This document shows, in pieces, positions 30,602-39,208 of a DNA stretch of 64,000 nt. Both the position numbers and the translations under genes were made by a program. The DNA is from Sphingomonadaceae bacterium 3R27E2-A (GTDB lineage: Bacteria > Pseudomonadota > Alphaproteobacteria > Sphingomonadales > Sphingomonadaceae). The stretch covers positions 1 through 64,000 of the forward strand of contig SCNT01000019.1 of NCBI GenBank assembly GCA_005503165.1, in the 5' to 3' direction. How positions within the stretch are numbered: the stretch's first letter is position 1; the number at the start of each line of letters is the position of its first letter. The notes below the pieces were generated by a model. The model saw nothing but the letters and a program-made list of their open reading frames with translations. It was not told the origin of the DNA and did no database searches.

Positions 30602-31603
30602 TCAGCCAGGATGCGCTTCGTCGCCGACCGACGAGCGGAGCAGGCCGCGAAACACCTCCTGCGCGTCGCGTTTGCCCTGCGTCACATCATAAACGTCCTG
30701 CGCGATCGGCATCGCGAGCCCGTGCTTTTCGGCGAGCGCGATTACCGTCGGGGCGCTCTTCACCCCCTCGGCGACCATATTCATGCCCGCGATGATGTCG
30801 TCGATCCTGCGCCCCTTGCCGAGTTCGACCCCGACATGGCGGTTGCGGCTCAAGGGACTGGTGCAGGTCGCGATGAGGTCGCCCATGCCGGTTAGCCCCG
30901 CAAAGGTCTCGGCGCGCCCGCCCATCGCGACACCGAGCCGCGTGATCTCGGCGAGACCGCGTGTCATCAGCGCCGATCGCGTGTTGTCGCCCGCGCCCAG
31001 ACCGTCGCCCATGCCGACCGCGATCGCGATGATATTCTTGAGCACCCCGCCGAGTTCGCAGCCGAGGAGGTCGGTGTTGGTGTAGACGCGGAACAGCCCC
31101 GAGTGGAACACCGGCTGGAGCGCGCGAACGACGATCTCGTCCTCCATCGACAGGACGCTCGCCGCCGCCTGGCCGGTCATGATCTCGCGCGCGAGGTTCG
31201 GGCCGGTGAGCACGCCGACGGGGTGGCCGGGCAGCACCTCCTCGATCAGCTCGGTCATGCGCTTGCCCGACGAAAGTTCGAGGCCCTTGGTCAGGCTGAT
31301 GACGGGCACCCACGGGCGGAGATGCGCCTTCGCCTCTTCGAGCACGCCGCGGAAGCTGTGCGAGGGCACGCCCATCACGAGCACATCGGCGCCGGCGACG
31401 ACCTCCGCCATGTCGTTTGTCGCGCGCAGCGCCGACGGCAGCGTGATGCCTGGGAGATATTTCCTGTTCTCGCGGGCGCCGTTGATGCCCTCGACGGTCT
31501 CGGCATCGCGCGCCCACAAAGTGATCGGCGCGTTGCGCGACACCACCGCCGCCACTGTCGTACCCCAGCTGCCCCCACCGAGCAGGCCGACTTTCAGACG
31601 CAT
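30602..31603 (-). CDS. gpsA: Glycerol-3-phosphate dehydrogenase [NAD(P)+]
   Basis: GpsA (333 residues) reduces dihydroxyacetone phosphate to sn-glycerol 3-phosphate, the backbone of glycerolipids. The N-terminal GLLGGGSWGTTVAAVVSRN is the NAD(P)-binding site. VISLTKGLEL, VGVLTGPNLAREIMTGQAA, LGGVLKNIIAIAVGMGDGLGAG and RNRHVGVELGKG are all characteristic. GGGAGAGGCTC precedes ATG 31603. It is the first step of the lipid-associated genes that follow toward 40.8 kb, and glpD at 45951 runs the reverse reaction. Confidence 0.95.
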   Translation of the reverse strand: MRLKVGLLGGGSWGTTVAAVVSRNAPITLWARDAETVEGINGARENRKYLPGITLPSALRATNDMAEVVAGADVLVMGVPSHSFRGVLEEAKAHLRPWVPVISLTKGLELSSGKRMTELIEEVLPGHPVGVLTGPNLAREIMTGQAAASVLSMEDEIVVRALQPVFHSGLFRVYTNTDLLGCELGGVLKNIIAIAVGMGDGLGAGDNTRSALMTRGLAEITRLGVAMGGRAETFAGLTGMGDLIATCTSPLSRNRHVGVELGKGRRIDDIIAGMNMVAEGVKSAPTVIALAEKHGLAMPIAQDVYDVTQGKRDAQEVFRGLLRSSVGDEAHPG

Positions 31604-31660
31604 GAGCCTCTCCCGTGTTTTGGGGGAGAGTGGCGCGGGAATGGGTGGTTGGCAAGGTCA

Positions 31661-31800
31661 TGATCCTCCCTGTGGCGCAGCCATGGGGAGGTGTCAGCGC
31701 GCAGCGCTGACGGAGCGGCAAAGACGCAAGGTTGCTGGCCCCCTCCACCATCCGCTTCGCGGACGGTCCCCCTCCCCATCGCATCGCGACAGGGAGCATT
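31661..31800. repeat. Dispersed palindromic repeat, family A copy
   Basis: TGATCCTCCCTGTGGCGCAGCC opens the repeat and GCGACAGGGAGCATT closes it, with GCTGACGGAGCGGC and a GCTTCGCGG-type loop between. It fills the gap between gpsA and the alpha/beta hydrolase gene, both on the minus strand. Confidence 0.8.
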
Positions 31801-32733
31801 TTAGTGTTTGGCCAGAAAGCCCTTCATCACGGCGGCGGTCGCCTTCGGGTCCTCGATCATCGGAACGTGACCGACATGTTCGAAGATATGGCTCCGGCTG
31901 CCCGCGATGCCCGCTTCGAGCACGGGCACGCAGCTGACGTCGAGCAGCCGGTCGTGGCGGCCCCAGATGATCAGGGTCGGCGCCTTCACCTCGCCCAGCC
32001 GGTCGTTCAGCGGGTGGTCGCGGCCCTCGGTCGCGATGACCCAGAAGATCGTATCGAGCTGGTCGCGATATTTGAGCGCATCGGCGTAGAGGACGGGTTT
32101 GAGCCGCGCTGGTATAAAGGGCGGCTTGTGCACTACCATCGCGACCAGCCGGTCGGCATCCTCGAGATTGGCGAGGACGAGCGGGTTATAGTCCTCGTTC
32201 GCCGCCTGTTTCTGGAGATCGCTTTCGTTCGCGCCATTGACCCCGGCGTTGTTGAGCAGGGTCAGGCTGGCGAGCGCACCCGGATAGTCGAGCGCGTAGC
32301 GCAGCGCGATCCAGCCGCCCATGCTGTTGCCCGCGATGTGCGGACGTTCCAGCTTTAGCGCGTCGGCGAACTGCTTGAGCCGCGCGGTCTGGGCCGCGAT
32401 GTCGTAAGCGAGCTCGGGGTTGCGCTCGTTCTGCCCGAAACCCGGCAGGTCGGGCGCGACGACGTGATAGTCGCGCGTGAGATAGGGCGCGATCATCGAC
32501 CAATTATCCTTGTCGCCCGCGAAACCGTGGACAAGCAGCAGCAAGGGCTTCGACGAATCGCCGCCCTCCAGATAGGGCCAGTCGCGGCCATCGACGGTCA
32601 CGCTCTTCCGGACCGTGCCGCCGCGCTTGCGGAGCATCCAGCGACCCAGCGCAACGAGGCGGCCGGGGAAGAGGAAATAGAGCAGCGCGAGGGTGATCAG
32701 CGGCGCGAAGATCAGAACGAGAAGGATACGCAT
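31801..32733 (-). CDS. Alpha/beta hydrolase, membrane-anchored
   Basis: A 310-residue protein with an N-terminal hydrophobic anchor (MRILLVLIFAPLITLALLYF) and an alpha/beta-hydrolase domain: LLLLVHGFAGDKDNWSMIAPYL (oxyanion region), GNSMGGWIALRYAL (nucleophilic Ser), WGRHDRLLDV (Asp) and EHVGHVPMIEDP (His). It resembles esterases and lipases such as the MGLL/ABHD6 type. The start at 32733 has no convincing Shine-Dalgarno, and a family B repeat lies just upstream. It sits in a glycerolipid region, so a lipid substrate is plausible. Confidence 0.85.
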   Translation of the reverse strand: MRILLVLIFAPLITLALLYFLFPGRLVALGRWMLRKRGGTVRKSVTVDGRDWPYLEGGDSSKPLLLLVHGFAGDKDNWSMIAPYLTRDYHVVAPDLPGFGQNERNPELAYDIAAQTARLKQFADALKLERPHIAGNSMGGWIALRYALDYPGALASLTLLNNAGVNGANESDLQKQAANEDYNPLVLANLEDADRLVAMVVHKPPFIPARLKPVLYADALKYRDQLDTIFWVIATEGRDHPLNDRLGEVKAPTLIIWGRHDRLLDVSCVPVLEAGIAGSRSHIFEHVGHVPMIEDPKATAAVMKGFLAKH

Positions 32734-32756
32734 GAGTTTAAGTCTGTCCTCTCCAT

Positions 32757-32826
32757 CCGTTCGTGTCGAGCGAAGTCGAGACACGCTTCGACGTCGAGGT
32801 GTCTCGACTTCGCTCGACACGAACGG
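32757..32826. repeat. Dispersed palindromic repeat, family B copy 2
   Basis: It has the same 28-base arms as at 18315 (CCGTTCGTGTCGAGCGAAGT... and its complement ACACGAACGG) around a 14-base loop. It lies 24 bases upstream of the hydrolase start on the minus strand and 15 bases from the stop of the next gene (32841), between two genes in the same direction. Confidence 0.9.
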
Positions 32827-32840
32827 GATTTTGGGTGGGC

Positions 32841-33692
32841 CTAGCGCCGCGCGACATGCGCGTCGAACCAGGCGACCAGATCGTCCAGCACCATAGCTTG
32901 TTCGGGCTCGTTATAGATTTCGTGGAACAGGCCGGGATAGATCTTCAGCACCTTGTCGGCCGACGACACATGGTCGAACAGATATTGCGACCCCGCGACC
33001 GCGGCGAGGCTGTCCTTCTCGCCGTGCTGGAGCAGGATCGGCAGCGTGATCTGCGGCGCGCCCGCCTGCGCGGCCGCCATCGCGTCCATGAATTCCTTGC
33101 CGAGCCGCGCGCCGATCTTGCCGGTGTAGACGAGCGGGTCGGCGCGATATGCGGCGACCACCGCGGGATCGCGGCTCACCCCGTTCGCATCGAGCGAGAG
33201 GACGCCGAGCCGCGAGAAGAAACGCGAGAGGAAACGGCTGATCCAGATCGTGAAGCGCGAGGGCGACGCGCCAGGCACGATCGCAGGGCCTGACAGGGCC
33301 GCGGCGACGAACGCCGACTGGCGCTCGGTCAGGAACAGCGTCGAAATCAGCCCGCCCATGCTGTGGCCGAGGAGCAGCCGCGGCGTGTCGCCATGGTTGA
33401 CCTCGACCAATGTCAGCAGTTCGGCCATCCCGTCGGTAAAGGCCGAAAAGCGCGGCACGAAACCCGGCGTGCCGTCGGACTTGCCATGCCCCCAATGGTC
33501 GATGGCATAGATGGCATAACCCGCATCGGTCAGCCGCTTCGCAACATGCTCGTAGCGCCCGGCATGCTCGGCATAGCCGTGCGCGAGCAGGACCACCGCC
33601 TTGGGCAAGCCCGCGGGAAGCCAGTGGGTGATATGCAGCTTCGCGCCCGCGCCGGCCGATCCGGCGGGCAGGATCACCGCGCCGTCGGCCAC
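32841..33692 (-). CDS. Monoacylglycerol-lipase-like alpha/beta hydrolase
   Basis: A 283-residue serine hydrolase. AVVLLAHGYAEHAGRYEHVAKRLTDAGYAIYAIDHWGHGKSDG carries the HG oxyanion motif typical of monoacylglycerol lipases. LLGHSMGGLISTLFL supplies the nucleophilic Ser in GHSMGG, LLQHGEKDSLAAVAG the acidic residue and LYPGLFHEIYNEPE the His. It should release fatty acid from monoglycerides. It starts with GTG at 33692 one base after the upstream lipase stop (33694), so it is in an operon with the patatin-like lipase and the WS/DGAT gene. Confidence 0.9.
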   Translation of the reverse strand: MADGAVILPAGSAGAGAKLHITHWLPAGLPKAVVLLAHGYAEHAGRYEHVAKRLTDAGYAIYAIDHWGHGKSDGTPGFVPRFSAFTDGMAELLTLVEVNHGDTPRLLLGHSMGGLISTLFLTERQSAFVAAALSGPAIVPGASPSRFTIWISRFLSRFFSRLGVLSLDANGVSRDPAVVAAYRADPLVYTGKIGARLGKEFMDAMAAAQAGAPQITLPILLQHGEKDSLAAVAGSQYLFDHVSSADKVLKIYPGLFHEIYNEPEQAMVLDDLVAWFDAHVARR

Positions 33693-33693
33693 C

Positions 33694-35142
33694 TCAGCGC
33701 ACCGCCTTCTTGAGTGCGGCGCTGCGGTGGCCGGGGCCGTTGTCGCCGGCCTTGTCCAGCTTCGCCAAAATGCCCTCGAGCGCGCGGCTGATCGCGGTCT
33801 GGGTGCGCACCATTTCGACCTTGGGCCAGGCGGTGCGCTGCCCCGTGTCGATCAGCTCGTCGATATCCTCCTGCGCCAGGTCCGACAGGATCTTGGTCGG
33901 TGACCAGAATTTGGGCGGGCGGATGATGTTGATGTCGCCGGTATATTCCTGGTTGATCACCGAGCGCGCGAGATTGGCGATGCTGTTGATCGGGGGAACC
34001 CATTCGAGCGGCTTCTGGAAGATGATCATATTGGCGTTGAGCCACGCCTTGAAGGTCGCCATCGACGCGTGCTGGATCGCCTCGATCGGCGCCATCTGCT
34101 TGCGCGTGTCGCTGGCGAAGGGCAGCGCGATCGGGTTCGCCTGGCTGACGATATGATGGTTAACGCCGTACAGGCGTTCGAGCCGCTTTGTCGGGATGTC
34201 GTGCGTCACCGAGCCGTCGACCCAGCGCCGGTCGGGCTGATAGGGTACGCGTTCGCCGCTGTCGTCGCGCGCCATCAGCATCACCGGCGGGAAGACCCCG
34301 GGCACCGCGCACGAGGCGAGCACGGCTTCGCGGATCAGCACATTGGGCGCGGTGATCGCGTTGAGGAGGCGGCCGTTCTGGTGCTTCTCCGCCGGCGCGA
34401 CCGAGACGTTCAGATGGCGGCCGCTGATCTCATAGGCCTCCTGGAAGGTCAGGTCGGGGATCAGGTCGGCGAGCCGGTCGCGGACCTCGTCGGGGGCGAG
34501 GCGCCGCGTGTCGGGGCTGCGCGCCGGGTTGGCGAGCCGGTCGCTAGCGAGGAAGGCGCCGATGTCCGCGTCCTTGCGCGTGCAGACGACCGCGGCGACG
34601 ATCGATCCGCCGCTGGCGCCCGACATGATCGCGGGCAGGACGCCCTCTTGCCACAGCGCCTTCACGACGCCGATGTGGAAGAAGAGGAAGCTGCCCGAGC
34701 CCGAGAGCAGCAGCGCCGAGCGGCCGTAGCAATGCTGGGCGCGGCGGAAGAAGTCGCGCTTCTCCTCGCGGCCGATGCTGCGCGACGCCGCGATCGAGCC
34801 CAGCGCCGACACGACCTCGGCGACATAATCCTCGATCAGTCTCTTGGTGCCAAAGCGCGCCTTCGCATAGAGACGCTCGTGCCCCATGCCGTCGATATTG
34901 CCGTGGATGCCCTCGTTGAGCACGAAGAGCAGCCCCTTGACGTCGCCTGCCTTCGACAGGCTGCCCAGTTTTTCGAGCCGGGCGCGGATCGCCCTATAAT
35001 CGAAATGCTTGCTCTCGTCGGCGTCGCGCCACGCCTGCATCCCCGATTTCCGGTCATGTTCGCGCGCGGCCTTCGACCAGGCGGCATAGTCGGACGCAGT
35101 CACGAGATCGCGGTCGGCGCTTAGCGTCGGGGTGAAAAGCAT
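33694..35142 (-). CDS. DUF3336-patatin acylhydrolase (TAG-lipase-like)
   Basis: A 482-residue protein with an N-terminal DUF3336-like helical region (AAWSKAAREHDRKSGMQAWR, residues about 15-130) and a patatin-like domain: LLLSGSGSFLFFHIGVVKAL, GASGGSIVAAVVCTR (the GxSxG-type Ser) and RRWVDGSVTHDIPTKRL (the Asp of DG). This pair of domains is shared with yeast Tgl3/4/5 and plant SDP1 lipases, which act on triacylglycerol. I use ATG 35142, since AGGA precedes it at 7 bases; TTG 35157 adds five residues. It is upstream of the monoacylglycerol-lipase-like gene in one operon. Confidence 0.85.
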   Translation of the reverse strand: MLFTPTLSADRDLVTASDYAAWSKAAREHDRKSGMQAWRDADESKHFDYRAIRARLEKLGSLSKAGDVKGLLFVLNEGIHGNIDGMGHERLYAKARFGTKRLIEDYVAEVVSALGSIAASRSIGREEKRDFFRRAQHCYGRSALLLSGSGSFLFFHIGVVKALWQEGVLPAIMSGASGGSIVAAVVCTRKDADIGAFLASDRLANPARSPDTRRLAPDEVRDRLADLIPDLTFQEAYEISGRHLNVSVAPAEKHQNGRLLNAITAPNVLIREAVLASCAVPGVFPPVMLMARDDSGERVPYQPDRRWVDGSVTHDIPTKRLERLYGVNHHIVSQANPIALPFASDTRKQMAPIEAIQHASMATFKAWLNANMIIFQKPLEWVPPINSIANLARSVINQEYTGDINIIRPPKFWSPTKILSDLAQEDIDELIDTGQRTAWPKVEMVRTQTAISRALEGILAKLDKAGDNGPGHRSAALKKAVR

Positions 35143-35165
35143 GCGGTCGTCCTGCAAGGCATGGT

Positions 35166-36755
35166 TTATTTTTTCTGAGTCTTGCGGGTTGCGTTGCCTT
35201 TGGCAACCGGTTTCCGTTTGGTTTTGCTCGTAGGAGCCGTCCCGCTTTTGGCCGGAGCCTTGGGCGCGGGCTTGGGCTTCGCCGCGGTTTTCGGCTTTGC
35301 CGTAACGGCTTTGGGCTTAGCCGCCGGCTTTTCGGGCTTCGGCTCGGCCGCCATCAGGTCGGCGAAACTTTCGTCGACGCACTCGCGAAAGAAAGCAATG
35401 TCGGGCATGATCGCGCGCTCGCTGATGATCGAGAAGGCGATGCGGCCGTTGTAGCTGGGGGTCGCCACGAACAGCCCCATATTGTTCGCGAGCGGTGCCA
35501 TGCCGTGCTGCTGCACGAGCTGTGCCCCCGCGAGATAGAGCGGCACCTGCGCGCCGGGCACGTTCGAGATGAAGAGATTGGTGCCGCGCACCGCGAAACG
35601 CTCGCTGGTCAGGATACGCGCGACCGCGGCCATCGTCGCTCCCGGGATATGCTGCGACAGGTCGGTCATGATCCGCGCGCTGACCCCCGCCTTGGCTTCC
35701 TTCGCCTCGACCGTATAGTCGCGGATCGCCGCGAGCCGATCGAGCGGATCGGCGATGTCGGTGCGCACCGGCACGCTCATCGCCGACACCTGGTTGCCCG
35801 GCGTTGACGCCTTGCCCGCGCCCTTGTCCTTGCCGCGCAAATTGATCGGCGCCACCGCGACCAGGCTCTCCTTCGGCAGTTCCTTGTGCTTGATGAGATA
35901 TTTGCGCAGCGCGCCGCCGACAGTGGTGAGCACGACGTCATTGACCGTCGCCCCCGGCATCTTCTTGCGGATCGCCGCGACATCGGACAGCGCAACGGTG
36001 GTGGCGTCGAACATCTTGTGTGGTCCGACCGGCGCGTTGAAGCGCGTTTCGGGAACCCCCGCGGTCATCCCTCCCTCGGCCATCGACTTGCGCGCCGAGG
36101 CGACGATGGCGGGCGAGACCTTGAGCAGCGCGTTCACGAACTTCACGGGCGATTGCATCGACGCCGACCAGGCGCGGGTCAGCGTCTCGGCGCTCGACGG
36201 CGCGCGGCCGAGGTCTTCGGGCGGCGGCGGTTCGGCAATGGCGGGGGTGCCCTGGGCGTCGATGTCGCTCATCGCGATGAAGGCGTGCGCACCCGAGGCG
36301 CCGTCGACCGCGGCATGGTGGACGCGGTGGAGCATCGCGAAGCTGCCCTTCGGGATGCCGGGAATGCGGTCGAGCCCCTCGATGACGTAGATGTCCCACA
36401 AGGGGCGGTTCATATCCATCGGCTTCGAGAAATAGCGCGCGACGGCGATGCAGAACTGGCGCCAGTCGCCGGGCTCGGGAAGGCGCGCGTGGCTCATATG
36501 CGCCTCGATGTCGAAATGCTCGTCCTCGACCCAATAGGGATGGTCCATGTCGAAGGGCAGCCGGTGCAGCCGGCGCTTGAACAGCGGCGAGGTGCCGACG
36601 CGGCTCTCGACGTGGCGGATGATGTCCTTGAAGCGCACGAAGCCGCCCGGCGCGGTCGACGGATCGTAGATGTACACGCCCATGATGTGGGTCAGGTTGT
36701 TCGCGGTCTGGGTGTAGAGGAACTGGGCGTCCTGCGCGCTGAGCTGTTTAAGCAT
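35166..36755 (-). CDS. Wax ester synthase/diacylglycerol acyltransferase (WS/DGAT)
   Basis: A 529-residue bifunctional acyltransferase that makes wax esters or triacylglycerol. HRVHHAAVDG (His146, His147, Asp151) is the HHxxxDG catalytic motif. The C-terminal ISNVPGAQVPLYLAGA matches the WS/DGAT structural core. The last 75 residues are an Ala-Lys-Pro tail (KPKAVTAKPKTAAKPKPAPK and onward) that resembles histone-like tails. It overlaps the plsB gene by 8 bases and lies about 23 bases from the patatin gene, so storage-lipid synthesis and hydrolysis genes share an operon. Confidence 0.92.
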   Translation of the reverse strand: MLKQLSAQDAQFLYTQTANNLTHIMGVYIYDPSTAPGGFVRFKDIIRHVESRVGTSPLFKRRLHRLPFDMDHPYWVEDEHFDIEAHMSHARLPEPGDWRQFCIAVARYFSKPMDMNRPLWDIYVIEGLDRIPGIPKGSFAMLHRVHHAAVDGASGAHAFIAMSDIDAQGTPAIAEPPPPEDLGRAPSSAETLTRAWSASMQSPVKFVNALLKVSPAIVASARKSMAEGGMTAGVPETRFNAPVGPHKMFDATTVALSDVAAIRKKMPGATVNDVVLTTVGGALRKYLIKHKELPKESLVAVAPINLRGKDKGAGKASTPGNQVSAMSVPVRTDIADPLDRLAAIRDYTVEAKEAKAGVSARIMTDLSQHIPGATMAAVARILTSERFAVRGTNLFISNVPGAQVPLYLAGAQLVQQHGMAPLANNMGLFVATPSYNGRIAFSIISERAIMPDIAFFRECVDESFADLMAAEPKPEKPAAKPKAVTAKPKTAAKPKPAPKAPAKSGTAPTSKTKRKPVAKGNATRKTQKK

Positions 36756-39096
36756 CCTGTCCTCCTGGTGTCGGCAAGCGGTCCGCGAGCGCCACGGTCG
36801 CGAGGCGCATCGATTCCATCACGTTGGCGAGCCCGCGCAGTTCCATCAGCAGCGCGCGCCGCGCCGCGAGGATCTCGGGGGTCGCGGGCTCGGCGAGCCC
36901 CATATGCCGCATCAGCGAAAGGCCGTTGGCGAAAAGCAGTTTGCCGATCGCCGCCTCGCTGCTGATCCGACGAAGCAGCCAGGCCTGCTTGCCCTCGACC
37001 AGCGCCGCCGCTTCGAGCGCCTTCTCGTCGACCGCCTCGCCCGGCCGCGCACGCGACAGGAGGTCGGCGACGACCGAATAAGCCTCGGCGAAACTCAGCA
37101 ATACCGCATGGCCGACGAGCGGCTGGCAGCGGCGGATGAGCTGCGCGACGCCGCGGTCGCCGCTCGCGAGGCGCTTTTCCCAAGCCGGGTCGATGCGCGC
37201 GAGTTCGGCCGCGATTGCGGCCTGATGTTCCTCGCGCGGGGGGTAGAAAAATTCGAATTTGAACAGGTCGCGGAGGCGATCGACATGCGCCCAGAAGGCT
37301 GCGGTCGCATCGCCGCTGTCGGCATCGCGCAGTTGGAACAGCGCGATCTCGATCATCGCGCGGTCGAGGAAATGATGGACGACGATGTTGCGGTAATAGC
37401 TCGCCATCGGATGCTTGGCGGGGTCGATCGAATAGACATTCTCGCTGCCCGCTTCGTAGCGCGCGAGTAGCCCGCTCTCGACCAGCGTGTCGACCGTCGC
37501 CGACAGCGCAGCATCGTCGCCGCTTTCGAGTTCCCTGCTGAGCCTGATGCCGCGCGCGCGCGCCCATTCCTTGAGCGCGCCGATCGCCATCAGCAGTTCG
37601 GCCGCGGTGGCGCCGCGCGGCGCGGTGCCGAGCAGGATCAGGCACATCACCGACGACACCGTCAGCGGGGTGACGCGATTGGCCTCGACCGCGACCGAAA
37701 AGGCGATCTTCTCGAGCGCGCGTTTGTCCTCGGGACCCGGGGCATCCTCGATCACCACCGGCTTGCCGATGTCGAGCCGGATGCGCCCCGACGGCTTCTT
37801 GAGGTTGCGGATATAGCCGACGAACCAGCCGAGACTCTCCGCCTTCTTCACCCGGCCGGTCTGTTCGGCGGCATATTCCTCGACGTCGAGGATCAGGTCG
37901 AAGCTCGTGACGAAGGGGACGAAATGCACACCCCTGGTCCCCGTCGCATGCGCGGCGTCGAGGACATATTTCATCAGGCCATATTTGGGCGGCATCAGCT
38001 TGCCGAGCCGCGAGCGCGTACCCTCGAACGCCCAGCTCAGGGGGAAGCGCTTGGCGAGCAGCCAGGCGATATAGTGCCGCAACACCAGCTTGTAGACCGG
38101 CTGGTCCTGGAAGCTCCGCCGGATGAAAATCATCCCCGAACGGCGGAAAAATTCGCCCATGACCGCGAAGTCGAGGTTCGCGCCACCGAAGCTGTGCAGC
38201 ATCGGCATATCGTTTTCATAGGTCAGCCGGCTGGGCGTGGCGCCGTCGATATAGGTCTTGTGGGTGAAGAGGATCGCGGTCGGGTGTTCGCGCAGGATCG
38301 AGCGGAGCTTCGCGAGTTCGGCGGCGTCGATCTCCATTTCGGGCGCATAGCCGCCGAACATCATGCGATCGAGTCTGGCGCGAAGGTCGAGGAACAGCGC
38401 CGAGGGTCGCGCGATGACCTCCTTCATCAGCGGGCGCGCCTCGCGGTAGAGGTCGGCGACCGGGCGGCCGAGCGTTTCGGCGAGGTCGGCGAGCGCGGCG
38501 CGGAACTTGGGACTGGTGCGGAGGCTGTCGGCGACGAAGCGCGGGACCTTGTAGCGCGTGCCGCGCACCCCGCGTTCGGCGACGTCGAGCGCGAGCGCCG
38601 CCTGCCGCGCGACGAAGCGCGCGAATTCGGGGCTATCGCTCCCCTCGCCGTCGCCGCCGCCGGTCTGCGCGCAATAACGCTCGCGCAATGTATCGAGCGA
38701 GGCGGCCTCGCCGACCAATATCTGCGCGCGCCGTCGGTCGCGGAGCAGGATCAGCCGCGACCGCAGCGGGCCGGGATGGCGCGGGTCGCCGAAAATCAGG
38801 TGGCGAAACTTGAGCGCGCGCGCGCGCTCGAACCCCGGGATGCGCCACGCGACGCGCAGCGGCACGACCTGCCGCGACGGCGCCCCGCCGAGACGCACGC
38901 GCAGCATCTCGACGGGCAGCGCATGGTCGTCATCCTCGATCGCGAGGCTCGCCCATTGCGGCGTATCGTCGCCCGCGGTGGCGTGGATCCAGTCGAGGAG
39001 CAAATGCCGCTCGACCCCGTGGCGCGCGTCGATGATGTAAAGCCGCTCGGCCGCGTCCTCCGCCACGATGGTGGTGCGGGGCGTTCCGTCGGCCAT
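36748..39096 (-). CDS. plsB: Glycerol-3-phosphate acyltransferase
   Basis: A 782-residue PlsB-type enzyme; this family is long, about 800 residues. It acylates the sn-1 position of glycerol 3-phosphate. The acyltransferase site reads AILFTHKTYIDGATPSRLTYEN (HxxxxD, about residues 280-300), with the glycerophosphate-binding region WAFEGTRSRLGKLMPPKYGL downstream. Residues 1-260 and the C-terminal 300 are the PlsB-specific extensions. It is translated with the WS/DGAT gene, 8-base overlap. Glycerol 3-phosphate for it would come from GpsA nearby. Confidence 0.93.
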   Translation of the reverse strand: MADGTPRTTIVAEDAAERLYIIDARHGVERHLLLDWIHATAGDDTPQWASLAIEDDDHALPVEMLRVRLGGAPSRQVVPLRVAWRIPGFERARALKFRHLIFGDPRHPGPLRSRLILLRDRRRAQILVGEAASLDTLRERYCAQTGGGDGEGSDSPEFARFVARQAALALDVAERGVRGTRYKVPRFVADSLRTSPKFRAALADLAETLGRPVADLYREARPLMKEVIARPSALFLDLRARLDRMMFGGYAPEMEIDAAELAKLRSILREHPTAILFTHKTYIDGATPSRLTYENDMPMLHSFGGANLDFAVMGEFFRRSGMIFIRRSFQDQPVYKLVLRHYIAWLLAKRFPLSWAFEGTRSRLGKLMPPKYGLMKYVLDAAHATGTRGVHFVPFVTSFDLILDVEEYAAEQTGRVKKAESLGWFVGYIRNLKKPSGRIRLDIGKPVVIEDAPGPEDKRALEKIAFSVAVEANRVTPLTVSSVMCLILLGTAPRGATAAELLMAIGALKEWARARGIRLSRELESGDDAALSATVDTLVESGLLARYEAGSENVYSIDPAKHPMASYYRNIVVHHFLDRAMIEIALFQLRDADSGDATAAFWAHVDRLRDLFKFEFFYPPREEHQAAIAAELARIDPAWEKRLASGDRGVAQLIRRCQPLVGHAVLLSFAEAYSVVADLLSRARPGEAVDEKALEAAALVEGKQAWLLRRISSEAAIGKLLFANGLSLMRHMGLAEPATPEILAARRALLMELRGLANVMESMRLATVALADRLPTPGGQDA

Positions 39097-39114
39097 ATCG
39101 CTAAAATCCGTCCA

Positions 39115-39195
39115 TCATTGCGAGGAGCGAAGCGACGCGGCAATCCAGCGTGGCGTAACCCGCCGTAGATTGCTTCGCTTCGCTCGCAATGACGA
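39115..39195. repeat. Dispersed palindromic repeat, family C copy 1
   Basis: TCATTGCGAGGAGCGAAGCG and its complement TTCGCTTCGCTCGCAATGA enclose a loop region with a TAACCCGCCGTAGATTG core. A second copy lies at 50899. It sits in the gap between plsB and the HAD-PlsC gene. Confidence 0.85.
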
Positions 39196-39208
39196 GGTGA
39201 GACATGCG

